A stretch of 64,000 nt of DNA from Bin75 sp965223955 (GTDB lineage Bacteria > Nitrospirota > Nitrospiria > Nitrospirales > UBA8639), in NCBI GenBank assembly GCA_965223955.1, contig OZ245029.1, positions 1,798,001 to 1,862,000 on the forward strand. Reading direction: 5' to 3'. The notes under the pieces are model-generated. The model was not told where the DNA came from, made no database searches, and worked only from the letters and a program-made list of their open reading frames with translations. Below are positions 60,676 through 64,000 of the stretch, one piece after another (positions within the stretch are counted from its first letter, which is position 1; the number at the start of each line of letters is the position of its first letter). Position numbers and translations under genes: made by a program.

Positions 60676-62011
60676 GTTTCTTGAGGTATGCTTGAATGCC
60701 TTGATAGATTCCCTCGGCCAGTTTTTTCTGAAAAGTTGTCGTCTTCAACCGTTTTTCTTCCATCGAATTGGACACAAACCCCACTTCAGCCAGGATACTC
60801 GGCATAGTCGTGAAACGCAGGACGTAAAAAGGGGCGGTTTTTACCCCATGATTTTTGATTTTGTAATTCTTGCGTAACGTTGTGATGAGCTTGTCATTCG
60901 TGCTCTCGGCAAAAGTCTGGGATTCTTTGATCTTATGGTCATTTAGATTATCGGTAATAATGAACTGCCAGGGTGGGGTGTTACTTTCCAATTTCATGCC
61001 GTTTTCTCGGGCAGCTACTTCCAGGGCACGGGGATCACTGGCCTTTCCAAAATGGTAAATCTCCACTCCTTGAATGGATTTCCGGGGATGAGAATTGACG
61101 TGAATGGACACAAACAAACAGATCCGTGACTTTTTCTTTGCATCAACGTTTGAACCCATGTCCTTCCCACACCATTCCAACTTTTTTTTATTGGCAAATT
61201 TCACGCGCTTTTCCAAATCAAGAAACATGTCTTTTGATCGAGTCAACAATACTTTGGCTTTGTGACGGTTTTGAATCAGTTCGCGTAAATATTTCGAGAC
61301 CTGCAAGACGATAGCTTTTTCTTTGGTGCCTTTTCGCCCGATGGTTCCGGGGTCTCTTCCACCGTGACCGGGGTCGATGACGACGAGAACGTCGTTTTGA
61401 GTTTTCGAGAAGGAGCTTTTCGATTGCACGCCACGAGGGTTGCCTCGCCGAGCCGTCCCCCGATTAAAAACGTCGGGGGCAGGCTTGGAAGGTTTGTTTT
61501 CAGGTTTTGCCACGACTCCCGGTGTTTTTTTGGCATAAAAGAGATCCACCACCACCCTGTCGGGTTGACGGAGGGTGAGGACTCTGTACGTCCGGAGGGC
61601 TTGTAAGTCCAGAACGATACTGACGGTTCGAGGCTTTTCCGGAGATAGGACAATGGCCGGTGGAAAATCTTTTCTCTTGATTTGTTGCTGAACGCGCTTG
61701 CTCAGCGTGACATTGGTCAGGGAAATCGTCGCTATGCGTTGGTTCTTGCGTTCTTTGATTTTGACGCGGCCGGTCAGGTCAAACACAACCCGGGTATATT
61801 GTTTATGAGCATGATGCCGGACGTTGTTGAGGGTGAGTGTAGAGGTGGTTCGACCAGTCGAGGTTCCTTTTTTTGCCAACAGAACGTGCGCCGGGAATGC
61901 CTTATTGGACAAGACGGGGCGAGGGGACGATTCGGATGCCGATACCGGCTCCGCAACAGCCCCCCAAAAGGCCACGTAACATATCAGGGCAAGGGCAAAA
62001 ACGTTTTTCAT
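60671..62011 (-). CDS. amiC: N-acetylmuramoyl-L-alanine amidase (AMIN plus Amidase_3)
   Basis: The protein has 446 residues: signal peptide to about SVSA, an AMIN domain (about 55-155, peptidoglycan or septum targeting), a basic linker and a zinc amidase domain (about 210-440). Zinc ligands are in VVIDPGHGGRDPG, GTKEKAIVLQ and SIHVNSH, with the catalytic Glu in LAEVGFVSN. It cleaves the stem peptide from MurNAc during cell separation. The linker PAPDVFNRGTARRG is encoded by an embedded R4 unit, and the TAA stop lies in MITE D. Confidence 0.93.
   Translation of the reverse strand: MKNVFALALICYVAFWGAVAEPVSASESSPRPVLSNKAFPAHVLLAKKGTSTGRTTSTLTLNNVRHHAHKQYTRVVFDLTGRVKIKERKNQRIATISLTNVTLSKRVQQQIKRKDFPPAIVLSPEKPRTVSIVLDLQALRTYRVLTLRQPDRVVVDLFYAKKTPGVVAKPENKPSKPAPDVFNRGTARRGNPRGVQSKSSFSKTQNDVLVVIDPGHGGRDPGTIGRKGTKEKAIVLQVSKYLRELIQNRHKAKVLLTRSKDMFLDLEKRVKFANKKKLEWCGKDMGSNVDAKKKSRICLFVSIHVNSHPRKSIQGVEIYHFGKASDPRALEVAARENGMKLESNTPPWQFIITDNLNDHKIKESQTFAESTNDKLITTLRKNYKIKNHGVKTAPFYVLRFTTMPSILAEVGFVSNSMEEKRLKTTTFQKKLAEGIYQGIQAYLKKL
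61457..61483. repeat. R4-type repeat embedded in frame in the amidase linker
   Basis: TCCCCCGATTAAAAACGTCG corresponds to intergenic R4 forms at 57174 (CCCCGATTACAAACGTCG) and 60588 (CCCCGATTAAGAATGTCG). It encodes part of the domain linker. Confidence 0.72.
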
Positions 62012-62110
62012 GAGAGTTAACGAAAAGAAGATGACGTCGTCTCAGAATAACAAACTCTTCGTGTTCTGTCATTGACACTATGAAAACACTGGGATAGCGT
62101 GTCTCGCCGT

Positions 62111-62665
62111 ATGCCACTCTCTATCATCATAGACGGATACAATTTACTGGGAGCTCTCGGCAAGAAAAAGTCGGAGGAGCCAACCGACGGTGCCGGGACG
62201 CGGGAAGCCCTCATCCGGCGGCTTTCGTTGTACAGCCAATCCAAAGGGCATCCCGTGACCGTGGTGTTTGATGCCTGGCGGGAGCAGACAGGGCTTGAGC
62301 ATTACGAACACCGGACGGGGGTGCAGGTGGTGTTTACCAAACGGGGAGAGCGTGCCGATCAGGTTATCCAACGCCTGGCCCGGCAGTATGGTCAAGCCTG
62401 TGCCGTGGTTTCTTCGGATTTGGAGATTATCCAGACGGCCAAAGCCCATGGGGCCTTTGTGATGAAGTCTCAAGAATTTCAAGTAAAACTCGAACTTTTT
62501 GGAGATAAAAAAACCCTTATCAGGAAACCTCAAGCCATTTCCTTGACGCAAGGCGGGGCAAAGATCGAAGACGAGAGACCTCCGGAACGCCCCAATAAAA
62601 AAGGCAATCCTCGTAAGTTGCCAAAATCCGTCCGGGCACGGAAACGCCAGCTCAGGGGATTCTGA
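62111..62665 (+). CDS. NYN/YacP-like ribonuclease domain protein
   Basis: ATG 62111 gives 184 residues (GTG 62099 is an alternative). PIN-like acidic motif set: IIIDGYNLLG, VVFDAWR, ERADQVIQRLA and VVSSDLEI. YacP (Rae1) of B. subtilis is a ribosome-associated endonuclease; the role here is inferred. The C-terminal 50 residues are basic (KKGNPRKLPKSVRARKRQLRG), suiting RNA binding. Its 3' end overlaps tatD by 14 bases on the opposite strand. Confidence 0.87.
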   Translation: MPLSIIIDGYNLLGALGKKKSEEPTDGAGTREALIRRLSLYSQSKGHPVTVVFDAWREQTGLEHYEHRTGVQVVFTKRGERADQVIQRLARQYGQACAVVSSDLEIIQTAKAHGAFVMKSQEFQVKLELFGDKKTLIRKPQAISLTQGGAKIEDERPPERPNKKGNPRKLPKSVRARKRQLRGF

Positions 62666-63425
62666 AGACACGTTTTGTATTTTCAACGGTGGCCCGTGCA
62701 ATGGATTCAACGGACCCGTTTCCACGGATCTCCGCCAATGTTTCCGCCACGTATTGTACGTAGGCGGGTTCATTCCGTTTCCCGCGATAGGGAACAGGCG
62801 CGAGATAGGGACAATCCGTTTCGACCATGAGACGGTCGAGAGGAACGGTCTTCGCGATGTCCCGCAACATCGTCGCATTCTTGAACGTCAGCACGCCGGA
62901 AAAGGAAAGATAAAAACCCAGGTCCAGTGCGTCCTTGGCGAGCCACATGTCTCCTGAAAAACAATGGAAGACGCCGCCGACGTCAACCGCGCCCTCTTCC
63001 CGAAGGATCTTCACGGTATCTTCCTGGGCTTCACGCGTGTGAATGACAAGAGGAAGGGCCAGTTCGCGTGCAAGGTGAATCTGCTCACGAAACCGTTGGC
63101 GTTGGATCTCCCGTGGAGAATGGTCATAATGATAGTCCAACCCGATTTCGCCATAGGCCACGACTTTCGGGTGTCGGGCCAGTGACCGAAACGACTCATA
63201 CCAGCCTTCTCCGATTTCCTTGGCTTCGTGCGGGTGGACGCCGATGGTGGCAAAGACGTGAGGATGCGCTTGTGCCAGGGCAACGGCGGCTTGGCTGGTA
63301 GCTAAATCACAGCCAATCGTGACGATGGCTTCAATGCAGGCAGCTTCGGCACGTTGAAGGACGTTGTCCCGATCGGTATCGTATCTCAGATCATCCAAAT
63401 GAGCATGGCTGTCGATGAGCATCAT
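62652..63425 (-). CDS. tatD: TatD-family metal-dependent hydrolase
   Basis: The protein has 257 residues, two ATGs in tandem at the start with GGAGAG upstream. Metal motifs: IDSHAHLDD, GEIGLDYHYDHSP, VIHTREA, GVFHCFSGD and VETDCPYLAP. TatD enzymes are 3'-5' exonucleases or DNases. Convergent with the NYN gene. Confidence 0.94.
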   Translation of the reverse strand: MMLIDSHAHLDDLRYDTDRDNVLQRAEAACIEAIVTIGCDLATSQAAVALAQAHPHVFATIGVHPHEAKEIGEGWYESFRSLARHPKVVAYGEIGLDYHYDHSPREIQRQRFREQIHLARELALPLVIHTREAQEDTVKILREEGAVDVGGVFHCFSGDMWLAKDALDLGFYLSFSGVLTFKNATMLRDIAKTVPLDRLMVETDCPYLAPVPYRGKRNEPAYVQYVAETLAEIRGNGSVESIARATVENTKRVFRIP

Positions 63426-63494
63426 AACTCTCCGTATTCACGTTAGCGGGGAATCCTAGCACATCATCCGTCACCAAAGAAGCCGGGGGAGTCA

Positions 63495-64000
63495 ATGGAT
63501 TGGGATACGGCACTGTTTTACGCCGTCAATGGGTGGGTCGGCCAGTCATCAGCCTTGGATTGGTTGATGCTGCAATGCTCATCGGCGAGAAATTTCGTCG
63601 TGTTGGTTGTGGCGTATCTGGCCTGGCGGGTATGGATCGATTGGCGTCACGGCATGCTGGTGACGTCGGTCCTGGGTGTCTCGATCGGTGCAGGGGATTT
63701 CGTCGGGGCCCAAATCAAGCTATGGCTGGCTCGTCCGCGGCCGTGTCAGGTTCTTCTGAACGTCAATGAACTGGCCGGATGCGGGGGCCTGTTCAGCCTG
63801 CCGTCCAATCATGCCGTGAACGCGGCAACCACCGCGGTCTTTCTTGGTGTGCTGTTCCCCTCGACCCGATGGGTCGTGGGCCCCCTTCTGCTCCTTGGCG
63901 GCATCTCCCGCGTCTACCTTGGGGCACATTACCCAACGGACGTGCTTGCGGGATGGTGTCTCGGCGGTCTACTGGGCATGACCGTCGGGTACCTTATCGC
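63495..64000 (+). CDS. PAP2-family membrane phosphatase, 3' end outside window
   Basis: ATG 63495 after GGGGGAG opens a frame that runs to the window end (168 residues visible). The three PAP2 motifs are there: KLWLARPRP, LPSNHAVN and SRVYLGAHYPTD, with at least three hydrophobic helices. Such enzymes remove phosphate from lipids such as undecaprenyl diphosphate. Substrate is not resolved. Confidence 0.9.
   Translation, partial: MDWDTALFYAVNGWVGQSSALDWLMLQCSSARNFVVLVVAYLAWRVWIDWRHGMLVTSVLGVSIGAGDFVGAQIKLWLARPRPCQVLLNVNELAGCGGLFSLPSNHAVNAATTAVFLGVLFPSTRWVVGPLLLLGGISRVYLGAHYPTDVLAGWCLGGLLGMTVGYLI

Overview
The window is a chromosome segment of a Gram-negative, most likely autotrophic or otherwise biosynthetically self-sufficient bacterium. 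LpxD, LptF, LptG, KdsC, a beta-barrel porin and several lipoproteins show an LPS-bearing outer membrane. The gene set would fit a Nitrospira-like member of the Nitrospirota: a two-subunit biotin carboxylase, a sulfur-carrier/JAMM amino-acid cluster, a cupredoxin, cytochrome c, and a class I aldolase with FBPase. This assignment is an inference from gene content and was not tested by phylogeny. About 70 genes are supported. One tRNA (Gly, CCC) is present, and no rRNA or CRISPR array was seen.

Layout. 0-4 kb: the end of a beta-helix protein, a VapBC-like pair, and thiol peroxidase with TenA. 4-10 kb: a three-gene unit with a two-subunit pyruvate (or 2-oxoglutarate) carboxylase, then a phosphate-binding-like protein with a lipoprotein and an FmdB zinc ribbon. 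10-17 kb: hemE, hemG, acylphosphatase, apt, a DksA-like protein, queC and cytochrome c. 17-20.6 kb: an IS element and an M3 peptidase whose start is frameshifted. 20.7-26.3 kb: a molybdate island with an XRE-plus-binding-domain regulator behind a perfect 22-bp palindrome, a porin and modABC. 26.8-32.8 kb: on the minus strand, a tightly packed cluster with two ubiquitin-like sulfur carriers, two E1-like activating enzymes, a JAMM peptidase, cysteine synthase, threonine synthase and a sirtuin. 33-40 kb: a lytic transglycosylase, ndk, a TPR/PgaB-like lipoprotein, gcvH-lpd-comEA and tyrS. 40-43 kb: a second decayed IS, the tRNA and small genes. 43.6-49.7 kb: LPS genes and a phosphohexomutase. 50-64 kb: an orphan nucleotidyltransferase, fbp, a PIN-TRAM protein, ispD-ispF-cysE, aldolase, glutamate dehydrogenase, cupredoxin, truA, an amidase, an NYN nuclease, tatD and a truncated PAP2 phosphatase.

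How genes work together. The sulfur-carrier cluster pairs each PLP enzyme with its own carrier through overlapping stop and start codons (carrier/cysK and thrC/carrier-NIL). It also supplies E1 enzymes to charge the carriers and a JAMM protease that could trim residues after the GG motif. CysE, encoded elsewhere in the window, could supply O-acetylserine. FBPase, aldolase and the carboxylase point to gluconeogenic carbon flow.

The second striking property is the repeat load. At least five families of short palindromic or mobile repeats fill almost every intergenic gap. They are: R1/R2 (GTAGGTCGG-type palindromes), R3 (pyrimidine-rich CTACCTCCCC / AAGGAGGGG hairpins), R4 (GGATCCCCGATCAGG-type), R5 (TCCTGAGC..GTCGAAGGAT-type), and MITE-like elements with TGTA..TTCA..CGTTGACA termini and 5-bp target duplications. 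Copies sit in frame inside three coding sequences (fbp, the amidase, a TPR lipoprotein), supply stop codons to others, and fill the lptF-lptG junction. Three homopolymer-associated frameshifts are either sequence errors or recent lesions.
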